From: Burkholderia sp. SRS-46
GTDB lineage: Bacteria > Pseudomonadota > Gammaproteobacteria > Burkholderiales > Burkholderiaceae
Assembly: GCF_004343775.1 (NCBI RefSeq)
Contig: NZ_PTXL01000001.1
Span: forward strand, 124,001-188,000
DNA: 64,000 nucleotides
Direction of reading: 5' to 3'
Shown: positions 36,026 to 44,789 of the stretch, piece by piece
How the letters are laid out: each line of letters starts with the position of its first letter
Numbering within the stretch: the first letter of the stretch is position 1
Notes under the pieces: generated by a model
The model's input: only the letters and a program-made list of their open reading frames with translations
What the model was told of the DNA's origin: nothing
The model's database searches: none
Translations under genes and position numbers: made by a program

Positions 36026-37699
36026 GTGAAAGTCGTGGCGAATCAAGGGGGGGATTTGGTCCCCTGCACGTCGACGCCGTTTGCGACGCAATACGGGGAG
36101 AAAGTCGGCGATTATTTCTTTTCTCCGCTCAGGAAATATTCGTTTACGGAGCAGGGCGTCAAGCGCTGGTATGCGCCGCTGCTGCTGGGTCGTCCCGACC
36201 AAGGTCGGGGGTTTGCCGCCATCAATCTTGGCGACGTGACCTCGACTCACGAAAACATCCCGATTCCGCCGCAGCGGGCTGTCCTCGTCGCTCACGCGTT
36301 CGAGACGATCGCCGCGCGCGTCCATGTGCCGTCGCCCGGCACGTATTTCGTCGTCGCGCTGTTCAGCCCGGTCGGCTATGAAGGGCCGTATGAGGTCGTC
36401 GTGAGTGCGAACGGCAAGCGGCTCGGGGCTTCGACCGTCTCCGATCACGCATGCGGCACTCGCCATGCGGCGTTCGTGCGTCTGACGGCATCGGGATTCA
36501 TCGATTTCGCGATCAATACGGACAAGGAAGGGCAAATCGTTGCATGCCGGACCTTCGTTCAATATGCGGTGGTCCGGTGCGACGATGCGACCGGGGCATT
36601 GCGGCTCCGCTGCGACGATCGCGCGTCCGACCTTGCGGAGCGCGAGATCGTCGAGCTTCACGCGGAAGCCGCATATCAACCCGTCGAGCTGCAGGCTCCC
36701 CAGGTCGGTCTCGACGAGCGGGCCGCAGTGTTCGAGCGGGAGTGGACGCTTCCGGCCGAGTACATCCGGTCGCAATACCAGTGTTCTCCCGAGGAACTGG
36801 TGGCGCTAGTCGCGGGCAACCGGGAACCCGCAGCCAAGAAATACTGCATCTTCATGATCCCGCGCTCGGGATCGACGTTGCTGACCGAACTGCTGTCGAG
36901 CTGCGGCCACCTCGGGTTCCCCAGCGAGTTGTTCGTGCCGGACACGTTGCGGACCTTTTCCCTCGCATTTTCGGATCTGTTCCCGTCGTACGACGATTTT
37001 CTTCTGTCGGGGCTGCGCTCCCGGAACGGGGTATTCGGCACCGAAGTCGAAGCCGATCGCTTCGCGGAAGAGCCGACATTCTTTGCCGACGTTCACGAAT
37101 GGCAGCACGTTTATATCTGGCGAGAGGATTTGCTCGCGCAGGCAATCTCCCACCAGATATCGATCGAGACCGGGGTCTGGCACAACTTCTCGGGATCGTC
37201 GCACGAAGAGGATCTGCGATTCATTTCGCGCGCCGCGATCGTCGACAAGATCAATTTCTCGCTTCGCGCCGAGCAATTCTTCAGGAGATTGTTCGCCGAG
37301 CGCGGCATCGCGCCGTATTCGATTTCGTATGAGCAACTCGTGTCCGATCCGGTCGGGCACGCGCGGCGCATCGCGGAACACCTCGGGGAGGATGCCGCCG
37401 GCCTGAATTTCTCGAACGAGGGCAAGGTGACGCTGCGGCCGACGGCAAAGGCCCGCAATGCCCACTACAAGCAGCTCGTGATATCCGGGGAAGGCGAGCT
37501 GTGGGGGTACGACATCCATCAGCTGGACGGCCGCTATGCCGCGGTGCTGCACGGCGTCGACCTCGCGTTGTTCGATACGCATGCCGAGCGTGCACCGGTG
37601 CTGTTCATCGACGGCGACCGTGACGCGCTGCGCGAGCGCGTGCATCAATTCGTCGTCAGGCAGATCTCGTCGTTGCCGGCGGACGGGCGCGCCCGGTAA
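36026..37699 (+). CDS. Stf0-type sulfotransferase with an uncharacterised N-terminal domain
   Basis: 557 aa. From about residue 272 it matches the Stf0 (trehalose 2-sulfotransferase-like) family: the PAPS 5'-phosphosulfate loop IPRSGSTLLTELLSS (near 278-292), GFPSELF, YIWREDLLAQAISHQIS with the ETGVWH that follows, and ISYEQLVSDP. Stf0 proteins are usually about 270 aa. The first 270 residues here are beta-rich (HVPSPGTYFVVALFSPVGYEG) and unrecognised, perhaps a sugar-binding jelly-roll. The GTG start is preferred because GGGAGAGA stands eight bases upstream; a TTG 69 bases earlier is the alternative. Predicted to sulfate a polysaccharide or lipid precursor in the cytosol. Confidence 0.72.
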   Translation: MKVVANQGGDLVPCTSTPFATQYGEKVGDYFFSPLRKYSFTEQGVKRWYAPLLLGRPDQGRGFAAINLGDVTSTHENIPIPPQRAVLVAHAFETIAARVHVPSPGTYFVVALFSPVGYEGPYEVVVSANGKRLGASTVSDHACGTRHAAFVRLTASGFIDFAINTDKEGQIVACRTFVQYAVVRCDDATGALRLRCDDRASDLAEREIVELHAEAAYQPVELQAPQVGLDERAAVFEREWTLPAEYIRSQYQCSPEELVALVAGNREPAAKKYCIFMIPRSGSTLLTELLSSCGHLGFPSELFVPDTLRTFSLAFSDLFPSYDDFLLSGLRSRNGVFGTEVEADRFAEEPTFFADVHEWQHVYIWREDLLAQAISHQISIETGVWHNFSGSSHEEDLRFISRAAIVDKINFSLRAEQFFRRLFAERGIAPYSISYEQLVSDPVGHARRIAEHLGEDAAGLNFSNEGKVTLRPTAKARNAHYKQLVISGEGELWGYDIHQLDGRYAAVLHGVDLALFDTHAERAPVLFIDGDRDALRERVHQFVVRQISSLPADGRAR

Positions 37700-37758
37700 C
37701 GGCGTGTCATTCGGCCGGCGCGTCGAATCGCGTCGTGCCGGCCGCGGGCCGCCGGAAG

Positions 37759-37808
37759 GGCAGGGCCGATCGAGTAGAATTGACGCTTTTGGCCGATCCG
37801 GCCCTGCC
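37759..37808 (+). repeat. Inverted repeat just upstream of the GT2 start
   Basis: GGCAGGGCCGATCG (37759-37772) and CGATCCGGCCCTGCC (37794-37808) are complementary with one bulged base, around a 21-base loop containing TAGAAT. It ends nine bases before the ATG. It could occlude ribosome access or act as a weak terminator for the sulfotransferase. No T tract follows. Confidence 0.45.
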
Positions 37809-37817
37809 GAATTACCG

Positions 37818-38663
37818 ATGAAGGTTACAAGCAAATCGCTTGACGAAGTCGATGGCCTGTCGATTTCCGTCGTCGTCTATCATCCCGACGCAGCGTTGCT
37901 GGCGCGCACGCTGCAGACGCTGAGCGATGCCTGCGACCGGCTGCGCGCCGTGTCGCCCGACGAGCCGATCGACGTGTTCCTGGTCGACAACGGCGGGCTC
38001 GGCGATGCGTCCGGCTTGCTTCGTCAGCTCGCCGCACGCGGCATCGGCTGCCGAATCATCACGGGGCACGGCAACGTCGGCTACGGCCGCGGGCACAACC
38101 TCGCGATCGCGGCGGCCGCGAGCCGCCTGCATCTGGTCCTGAACCCCGACATCGACCTGGAACCGCAAACGCTCGTCACGGCGCGCGAATTCTTCGCCGC
38201 CCATCCGGACGCCGGTTTGCTCGCGCCGCGCATCGGCGACGGCACCGGCGGCATCCAGTACCTGTGCCGCCGCTATCCGACCGTGCTCGACCTGTTCGCC
38301 CGCGGCTTCCTGCCGGCGAGCCTGCGCCGGCTGCTGTCGAAGCGTCTTGCCCGCTACGAGATGCGCGACGTCATCGGCGACGCGTCGGTCGTCTGGGAGC
38401 CGCCGATCGTGAGCGGCTGCTTCATGCTGTTCCGCACCGAGGTGCTGAAGCGCCTCGGCGGGTTCGATCCGCGCTATTTCCTCTATTTCGAGGACTACGA
38501 CCTGAGCCTGCGCACGCATGAGCTCGCGCGCGTGGCCTATGTTCCGGCGATGCGCGTGCTGCACCACGGCGGCGGCGCGTCCCGCAAGGGGTTCGCCCAC
38601 ATCCGCATGTTCGCCGCGTCGGCGTACCGGTTCTTCAACCGCTTCGGCTGGAGGTGGTGGTGA
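37818..38663 (+). CDS. Family 2 glycosyltransferase, WbiF/rhamnosyltransferase-like
   Basis: 281 aa. SISVVVYHPDAALLARTLQTL starts the GT-A fold; FLVDNGG and NVGYGRGHNLAI follow, then HLVLNPDIDLEP with the metal motif (DxD). WEPPIVSGCFMLFRTEVLKRLGGFDPRYFLYFEDYDLSLR near residues 194-234 is the acceptor/catalytic region of rhamnosyltransferase-type GT2 enzymes. It stands before wbiG-, wbiH- and wbiI-like genes, as wbiF does in other Burkholderia. The GTGA overlap with the next gene indicates coupling. Confidence 0.85.
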   Translation: MKVTSKSLDEVDGLSISVVVYHPDAALLARTLQTLSDACDRLRAVSPDEPIDVFLVDNGGLGDASGLLRQLAARGIGCRIITGHGNVGYGRGHNLAIAAAASRLHLVLNPDIDLEPQTLVTAREFFAAHPDAGLLAPRIGDGTGGIQYLCRRYPTVLDLFARGFLPASLRRLLSKRLARYEMRDVIGDASVVWEPPIVSGCFMLFRTEVLKRLGGFDPRYFLYFEDYDLSLRTHELARVAYVPAMRVLHHGGGASRKGFAHIRMFAASAYRFFNRFGWRWW

Positions 38664-39625
38664 GCCATATCGTCGTCACCGGCGCGAACGGTTTCGTCGG
38701 CCGCAGCGTGTGCCGGCTCGCGCTCGCGGCCGGGCATACGGTCACGGCGCTGGTGCGCCGGCCGGGCGGATGTATCGCGGGCGTGCGCGAATGGGTGCAT
38801 GACGGCGTCGATTTCGACGGAATCGGCGCGGCGTGGCCCGACGACCTCGACGCCGACTGCGTCGTTCATCTGGCGGCGCGCGTGCACGTGATGCGCGACG
38901 ATGCCCCCGATCCGGACGCCGCGTTCGATGCGACCAACGTCGTCGGCACGCTGCGCGTGGCCGAGGCGGCGCGCGCGCATGGCGTGCGTCGCATGGTCTT
39001 CGCCAGCAGCATCAAGGCGGTCGGCGAATGCGATGGCGGTGCGCCCGTCACGGAAGACACCCCGCCCGAGCCGCAGGACGCATACGGGCGCTCGAAGCTG
39101 CGCGCCGAACGGCAGCTCGCGCAGTTCGGCGAAGCGGCCGGCCTCGACGTCGTGATCGTGCGCCCGCCGCTCGTATACGGGCCGGACGTGCGCGCGAACT
39201 TTCTGCGGATGCTCGACGCGGTGTCGCGCGGCCTGCCGCTGCCGCTCGGGGCGATTGCCGCGCGCCGCAGTCTTGTCTACGTCGACAACCTGGCGGACGC
39301 GCTGGTGCGCTGCGCGACCGATCCGCGCGCCGCGCGCGGCTGCTTCCACGTGGCGGACGACGACGCACCGTCGATCGCCGCGCTGCTGCGGATGGTCGGC
39401 GACGCGCTCGGCAAGCCGGCGCGGCTGTTCCCGATACCGGCCGGCGCGTTGCGGGCGGCGGGCCGGCTCACCGGCCGCAGCGCCGCGATCGAGCGCCTCA
39501 CGGGCAGCCTGGAGCTCGATACGGCGCGCATCGGACGCGTGCTGGACTGGCATCCTCCCCACACGACGCGGCAGGGTCTCGACGCGACCGCCGCGTGGTA
39601 TCTTTCGCGCGACACACGACGGTAG
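38660..39625 (+). CDS. wbiG: NAD-dependent epimerase/reductase, WbiG/WbpK-like
   Basis: 321-aa extended SDR with IVVTGANGFVGRSVC (residues 4-18), HLAARVHV, FASSIKAVGE with catalytic Ser and AYGRSKLRAE (Y-x3-K). Enzymes of this group reduce the 4-keto sugar made by WbpM/WbiI-type dehydratases to give UDP-QuiNAc or UDP-FucNAc. Three GTG codons are possible; I chose the third, whose GTGA overlaps the preceding stop. It is followed after five bases by the wbiH-like transferase. Confidence 0.82.
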   Translation: MSHIVVTGANGFVGRSVCRLALAAGHTVTALVRRPGGCIAGVREWVHDGVDFDGIGAAWPDDLDADCVVHLAARVHVMRDDAPDPDAAFDATNVVGTLRVAEAARAHGVRRMVFASSIKAVGECDGGAPVTEDTPPEPQDAYGRSKLRAERQLAQFGEAAGLDVVIVRPPLVYGPDVRANFLRMLDAVSRGLPLPLGAIAARRSLVYVDNLADALVRCATDPRAARGCFHVADDDAPSIAALLRMVGDALGKPARLFPIPAGALRAAGRLTGRSAAIERLTGSLELDTARIGRVLDWHPPHTTRQGLDATAAWYLSRDTRR

Positions 39626-39630
39626 GCATC

Positions 39631-40647
39631 ATGCATCTTGCGACCACCCCGTGGCTCGCGGCGCTTGTGGTGGCACTGGCCGCCGCCGCCGCGACGACGA
39701 CGATCCTGCGCGCGCTGCTCGCCACCGGCCTGGCGTGGCGGCTCGCCACCGATATTCCGAACGACCGCTCGCTGCATGAGCGTCCGACCCCGCGCGTCGG
39801 CGGCTGGGGCATCGTCCCCGTGAGCGTCGCCGCGCTGCTCTGGCTCGCACCGCCGATGTGGCTGCTTGCCTTGGCGGCGGCGGGCCTCGCGGCCTTGTCG
39901 CAGATCGACGACCGGCGCGGCTTGCCCGCGCGCGTGCGGTTTGCCGCGCACCTGGCCGCGGTGGTGGTGCTGGTGGTCGCCTATCCGGCGGACGCGCCGT
40001 GGTGGCTGCTGGTCGGCGTCGGCTTCGCGATGGTCTGGCTGATCAACCTGTACAACTTCATGGATGGCGCGGACGGCCTGGCCGGCGGCATGACGCTGTT
40101 CGGATTCGGCGCGTATGCGGCCGCGGCGCTCGGTGGCGCGCACCCGCACGCGGATCTGGCGGCCGGCGGCGCGGCGGTCGCGGGCGCGGCATTCGGCTTT
40201 CTGCTGCTGAATTTCCACCCGGCGCGGCTGTTTCTCGGCGACGCCGGCTCGATTCCGCTCGGTTTCCTGGCCGGCGCGCTCGGCTACTGGGGCTGGCGCG
40301 AAGCGATCTGGCCCCTGTGGTTTCCCGCGATGGTGTTCTCGCCCTTTATTGCCGACGCGTCCGTCACGCTCCTGCGGCGCTTGGCGCGCGGAGAAAAATT
40401 CTGGCAGGCGCACCGGGAGCACTATTATCAACGGATGGTGCGTTCCGGCATCGGTCATGCGCGTACCGCTGTTTACTGGTACCTGATCATGCTCGTAGGC
40501 ATAATCGCGGCATTGTGGGCGCTGAGCCGCCCGGAGCCGCAGCAGTGGCTGCTGTTCGTCGCATGGCTTGGCGTCCTCGCATGCATCGGATTCGCCATCG
40601 ACCTGCGCTGGCGCCGGGTTCAGCGGGCCACCGACAACGACTCTTGA
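39631..40647 (+). CDS. wbiH: Polyprenyl-phosphate HexNAc-1-phosphate transferase, WbiH/WbpL-like
   Basis: 338 aa with about ten membrane segments; GT4/PNPT family. Starts undecaprenyl-linked O-antigen synthesis by transferring a sugar-1-phosphate to undecaprenyl phosphate. Conserved elements are RPTPRVGGWG, the Asp-rich SQIDDRRGLPARVR, NLYNFMDGADGLAGG and LFLGDAGSIPLGF. The cytosolic HREHYYQRMVRSG motif is of the WbpL/WbcO type, which prefers QuiNAc/FucNAc. Coding potential and context are strong. Confidence 0.9.
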   Translation: MHLATTPWLAALVVALAAAAATTTILRALLATGLAWRLATDIPNDRSLHERPTPRVGGWGIVPVSVAALLWLAPPMWLLALAAAGLAALSQIDDRRGLPARVRFAAHLAAVVVLVVAYPADAPWWLLVGVGFAMVWLINLYNFMDGADGLAGGMTLFGFGAYAAAALGGAHPHADLAAGGAAVAGAAFGFLLLNFHPARLFLGDAGSIPLGFLAGALGYWGWREAIWPLWFPAMVFSPFIADASVTLLRRLARGEKFWQAHREHYYQRMVRSGIGHARTAVYWYLIMLVGIIAALWALSRPEPQQWLLFVAWLGVLACIGFAIDLRWRRVQRATDNDS

Positions 40648-40658
40648 GGTTCCTGCCG

Positions 40659-42539
40659 ATGTTGCGATCCAAGGCATCCTGGCTATCGTTTTGCGCTTTT
40701 CTGTTCGACATGCTGGCGGTCGTCGCCGCCTGGCTGTTCGCCTATCTCGTCCGGTTCAACGGCAGCATCCCGCCTGATTTCCTGCGCGGTTCGCTGGTCG
40801 CGCTCGAATGGGTATTGCCCATCTACGCGCTGATGTTCCATCTGTTCGGCCTGTATCGCGGCCTGTGGGTGTTCGCGAGCCTCCCGGACCTGATGCGCAT
40901 TTCGAAAGCGCTCGCGGGCGGCGGCGTGATCGTGATGATCGGCGCGGTGATGTTCCAGCCGTCGCCGGTCATTCCGCGTTCGGTGCTGCTGGTCTCGCCG
41001 CTGATGCTGTTCCTGATCATGGGCGGCGCGCGTGCGCTGTACCGCTCGCTGAAGGAGTTCTACCTGTACGGCGGCCTCGTCGGGCAGGGCAAGCCGGTGC
41101 TCGTGATCGGCGCAGGCACGGCCGGCGCGAACCTCGCGCGCGAATTGTCGCGCTCGGGCGAATGGCGTCTCGTCGGCCTGCTGGATGACGACAAGACCAA
41201 GCAGGGCCGCGAGATCTACGGCTACAAGGTGCTCGGCTCGCTCGACGACGTCGCGCACTGGACCGAGGCGCTGAAGATCGAATACGCGATCGTGGCGATT
41301 CCGTCCGCGTCGGTCGAGGTGCAGCGCCGGGCGGCGACGTTCTGCGTGCGTGCCGGCCTGAAAGTGATGGTGCTGCCGTCGCTGACCGCACTGATGCCGG
41401 GGCAGGGCTTTCTGTCCCAGATCCGCGAGATCGACCTCGAAGACCTCCTCGGCCGCGACGCCGTGACGATCGACACCCCGCACGTCGAGGCGCTGCTGCG
41501 CGGCCGCGTCGTGATGGTGACGGGCGCCGGCGGCTCGATCGGCTCGGAGCTGTGCCGGCAGATCCTGCGTTTCGCGCCGGCGCAGCTCGTCGCGTTCGAC
41601 CTGTCCGAATACGCGATGTACCGCCTGACCGAGGAGTTGCGCGAGCGCTTCCCCGACCAGCCGGTCGTGCCGATCATCGGCGACGCGAAGGATTCGCTGC
41701 TGCTCGACCAGGTGATGTCCCGCCACGTGCCGCACATCGTGTTTCATGCGGCGGCCTACAAGCACGTGCCGCTGATGGAGGAGCTCAACGCGTGGCAGGC
41801 GCTGCGCAACAACGTGCTCGGCACCTACCGCGTCGCGCGGGCGGCGATCCGCCACGACGTTCGCCATTTCGTGCTGATCTCGACCGACAAGGCCGTCAAC
41901 CCGACCAACGTGATGGGCGCGAGCAAGCGTCTTGCGGAGATGGCGTGCCAGGCGCTGCAGCAGACGAGCGAGCACACGCAATTCGAGACGGTGCGGTTCG
42001 GCAATGTGCTCGGCAGTGCGGGCAGCGTGATTCCGAAGTTCCAGCAGCAGATCGCGAAGGGCGGCCCGGTGACCGTCACGCACCCGGAGATCACGCGCTT
42101 CTTCATGACGATCCCGGAAGCGTCGCAGCTCGTGCTGCAGGCATCGAGCATGGGGCACGGCGGCGAGATCTTCATTCTCGACATGGGCGAGCCGGTCAAG
42201 ATCGTCGATCTCGCGCGCGACCTGATCCGCCTGTACGGCTTCTCGGAAGGGCAGATCCGCATCGAATTCACCGGGCTGCGGCCGGGCGAGAAGCTCTACG
42301 AGGAACTGCTGGCCGACGACGAGACGACCACCCGCACGCCGCATCCGAAACTGCGGATCGCGCGCGCCCGCGAAGTGCCGGACAATTTGCTCGACGAGCT
42401 GCTGCCGTGGCTGATGCAGCATCGCGTGCTGAGCGACGACGAGGTGCGGCGCGACCTGCGGCGCTGGGTGCCCGAGTATCAGACGGCCGTCGCGCCGGCG
42501 CTGCAGAGCGTGCCTGCGCGGGCGGCGTCGAACCGCTGA
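40659..42539 (+). CDS. wbiI: Membrane nucleoside-diphosphate sugar 4,6-dehydratase, WbiI/WbpM-like
   Basis: 626 aa. About four N-terminal membrane segments (residues 1-125), a first Rossmann domain (VLVIGAGTAGANLAREL), then the catalytic extended SDR from about 285: VMVTGAGGSIGSELCRQIL, HAAAYKHVPLMEE and the active-site stretch LISTDKAVNPTNVMGASKRLAE. In this family Met replaces the catalytic Tyr (M-x3-K), as seen here. It converts UDP-GlcNAc to the 4-keto-6-deoxy sugar that WbiG reduces. Length is normal for WbpM. A bidirectional terminator follows. Confidence 0.93.
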   Translation: MLRSKASWLSFCAFLFDMLAVVAAWLFAYLVRFNGSIPPDFLRGSLVALEWVLPIYALMFHLFGLYRGLWVFASLPDLMRISKALAGGGVIVMIGAVMFQPSPVIPRSVLLVSPLMLFLIMGGARALYRSLKEFYLYGGLVGQGKPVLVIGAGTAGANLARELSRSGEWRLVGLLDDDKTKQGREIYGYKVLGSLDDVAHWTEALKIEYAIVAIPSASVEVQRRAATFCVRAGLKVMVLPSLTALMPGQGFLSQIREIDLEDLLGRDAVTIDTPHVEALLRGRVVMVTGAGGSIGSELCRQILRFAPAQLVAFDLSEYAMYRLTEELRERFPDQPVVPIIGDAKDSLLLDQVMSRHVPHIVFHAAAYKHVPLMEELNAWQALRNNVLGTYRVARAAIRHDVRHFVLISTDKAVNPTNVMGASKRLAEMACQALQQTSEHTQFETVRFGNVLGSAGSVIPKFQQQIAKGGPVTVTHPEITRFFMTIPEASQLVLQASSMGHGGEIFILDMGEPVKIVDLARDLIRLYGFSEGQIRIEFTGLRPGEKLYEELLADDETTTRTPHPKLRIARAREVPDNLLDELLPWLMQHRVLSDDEVRRDLRRWVPEYQTAVAPALQSVPARAASNR

Positions 42540-42574
42540 CCGCAGCCTGCTCGCCGGCGGCACACGCGGCAACA

Positions 42575-42599
42575 AAAAAGCGCCCGCGGGGCGCTTTTT
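42575..42599. terminator. Bidirectional rho-independent terminator
   Basis: Eleven-base-pair stem AAAAAGCGCCC/GGGCGCTTTTT with a three-base loop. T tracts are present on both strands. It separates the convergent wbiI-like gene and the second PNPT transferase gene. Confidence 0.9.
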
Positions 42600-42615
42600 C
42601 ATGCCGGCAGGCGAC

Positions 42616-43725
42616 TCAGTGGTGGTGGCGCCGCGTCTTGCGCACCACCATCCACCGCGGCGCGCGGAACCGCACGATGCTCACGTACAGCCACACGTAA
42701 GTGAGCGCAAACAGCACGACGAACGCGAACAGGTGCACCGTGTGCCGCCAGAACAGCGTCGCCGGAATCACCGCGACGAGGCACAGCAGCCACAGATACG
42801 GCGACGTCAGCGAATTGCGCCGCGTCAGGTCGTACGCCTGCTTCGTGCCGACGGCCCAGCGCATCAGGCGCTTGTAGACGAGCATGTGCAGGTGCACGCC
42901 GTCCGGAATGCCCGGCGACATGCCGCGCACGAACTTCTTCCGGTAGATCGAGAAGCAGGTCTCGAAGATCGGATACATGAACAGCAGCACCGGATACCAC
43001 GCGGACACCTCGCGGTTGCGCATCACCAGCAGGATCGCAAGCTCGGCGAGCATGAAGCCGATGAAGTACGCGCCGCCGTCGCCGAGGAAGATCAGGCCGG
43101 CCGGAAAATTCCACACGAAGAAGCCGAGCACCGCGCCCATCATGATGAACGACGCCGACATCACGACCGGGTCGCCGACCTGGAACGCGACGTACGCGAG
43201 CGACGCGAACATCATGAAGCTGACCATCGACGCGAGCCCGTTGAAGCCGTCGATGATGTTGACCGCGTTCGCGAGCGCCGCGACCGCGAGCACCGTGACG
43301 AACGCGGAGATCGCGACGTAGCCGAGCAGGAAGTCGAGCGGCGGCACGCTGATGCGCGTGACCGCGATGTGCAGCACGCCGAACGCGAGCGCCGCCGCAC
43401 CCATCGTGCAGAGCAGCCGCGCGCGCGGCGACACGCGCTTGGTCAGGTCCTCGACGAGCCCGGACAGGAACGCCGGCATTCCGCATGCGACCAGCCCGAG
43501 GATGCTGCCGGCGATCGTCGGATAGCGCTGCGTGAGCAGCAGCGCCGACGCGACGACCCCGGCCAGGATCCCGATGCCGCCGACGCGCGGCACGGGCCGC
43601 ACATGGAATTTCTGCACGCCGGCCAGATCGCTGTCCACCGAGAACTTCTCGTGCAGATGGGCGTAGCGCACGATGAAGAGCGTGACGAGCAGGGAAACGA
43701 TGAAACCGGACGCGAAGCTGAGCAT
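42616..43725 (-). CDS. Second glycosyltransferase family 4 (MraY/WecA/PNPT) protein
   Basis: 369 aa, about eleven membrane segments. Conserved sites: RPVPRVGGIGIL, LVEDLTKRVSPRARLL (Asp-rich position, with one Asp replaced), ANAVNIIDGFNGLAS, LIFLGDGGAYFIGF and the cytosolic IPDGVHLHMLVYKRLMRW, where His-x-His replaces the WbpL-type motif. A sugar-1-phosphate transferase to a polyprenyl phosphate is expected. This is the second such enzyme within 3 kb, so it may start a different glycan. It is terminal in a minus-strand run with galE, two glycosyltransferases and a flippase. Confidence 0.82.
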   Translation of the reverse strand: MLSFASGFIVSLLVTLFIVRYAHLHEKFSVDSDLAGVQKFHVRPVPRVGGIGILAGVVASALLLTQRYPTIAGSILGLVACGMPAFLSGLVEDLTKRVSPRARLLCTMGAAALAFGVLHIAVTRISVPPLDFLLGYVAISAFVTVLAVAALANAVNIIDGFNGLASMVSFMMFASLAYVAFQVGDPVVMSASFIMMGAVLGFFVWNFPAGLIFLGDGGAYFIGFMLAELAILLVMRNREVSAWYPVLLFMYPIFETCFSIYRKKFVRGMSPGIPDGVHLHMLVYKRLMRWAVGTKQAYDLTRRNSLTSPYLWLLCLVAVIPATLFWRHTVHLFAFVVLFALTYVWLYVSIVRFRAPRWMVVRKTRRHHH

Positions 43726-43752
43726 GGGATTGCTCGGAAATGGGACAGCGGA

Positions 43753-44775
43753 TTATACAAAACCGCGCGGGTTGTTTTCCTGCCAGCGCCAGTGGTCGAC
43801 GCACATCTCGTCGAGGCCGAATTTCGCGCGCCAGCCGATGATGTCGGCCGCCGCCTGCGGGTTCGCGTAGCACTCGGCGACGTCGCCCGGGCGGCGCGCG
43901 GCGAGCTCGTACGGCACCGGCCGGCCCGATGCCTTCTCGAACGCGCGCACCACGTCGAGCACGCTGTAGCCCTGGCCCGTGCCGAGGTTCACGACGAAGC
44001 TCGCGTCGCGCTTCACCAGCGCGTCGAGCGCGGCGATGTGGCCTTGCGCGAGATCGACGACGTGGATGTAGTCGCGCACGCCGGTGCCGTCGGGCGTCGG
44101 GTAGTCGGAGCCGAACACGCGCAGCTTGTCGAGCTTGCCGACGGCGACCTGTGCGACGTACGGCATCAGGTTGTTCGGGATGCCGGCCGGATCCTCGCCG
44201 ATCTGCCCGCTCGCGTGCGCGCCCACCGGGTTGAAGTAGCGCAGCGTCGCGATCCGCCACGACGGGTCGGACAGCTCGAGATCGCGCAGCACCTGCTCGG
44301 CGATCAGCTTCGACTGGCCGTACGGGTTGGTTGCCGACAGCGGGAACGACTCGTCGATCGGCGAGCGCTCGGGCACGCCGTACACGGTCGCGGACGAGCT
44401 GAACACGAACTGCTTCACGTTGCGCTCGCGCATCACCTTGAGCACCGTGAGCAGCCCGCCGATGTTGTTGCGGTAGTACTCGAGCGGTTTCGCGACCGAT
44501 TCGCCGACCGCCTTCAGCGCCGCGAAATGGATCGCGCCGGTGATCGGGTGCGCGTCGAACACCTTGCCGAGCGCGGCCTCGTCGCAGACGTCGACTTGAT
44601 GGAACGCCGGCGTCTTGCCGGTGATCTGCGCGACGCGCCGCACGGATTCGGCCTTGCTGTTGACGAGGTTGTCGACGATGACGACGTCATAGCCGTGATC
44701 GAGCAATTCGACCGCGGTGTGCGAGCCGATGTAGCCCGCGCCGCCCGTCACCAGAATCGTTCCCTTCGTGGTCAT
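43753..44775 (-). CDS. galE: UDP-glucose 4-epimerase GalE
   Basis: 340-aa extended SDR interconverting UDP-Glc and UDP-Gal (possibly the N-acetylated forms). NAD loop [38 protein letters not shown] with catalytic Ser, NPYGQSK (Y-x3-K) and LRYFNPVGAH are all typical. Start: MTTKGTILVTGG, 14 bases after the preceding glycosyltransferase stop, with GGAG upstream. Typical full length. Confidence 0.95.
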   Translation of the reverse strand: MTTKGTILVTGGAGYIGSHTAVELLDHGYDVVIVDNLVNSKAESVRRVAQITGKTPAFHQVDVCDEAALGKVFDAHPITGAIHFAALKAVGESVAKPLEYYRNNIGGLLTVLKVMRERNVKQFVFSSSATVYGVPERSPIDESFPLSATNPYGQSKLIAEQVLRDLELSDPSWRIATLRYFNPVGAHASGQIGEDPAGIPNNLMPYVAQVAVGKLDKLRVFGSDYPTPDGTGVRDYIHVVDLAQGHIAALDALVKRDASFVVNLGTGQGYSVLDVVRAFEKASGRPVPYELAARRPGDVAECYANPQAAADIIGWRAKFGLDEMCVDHWRWQENNPRGFV

Positions 44776-44789
44776 GGCTTCGTGCTCCT

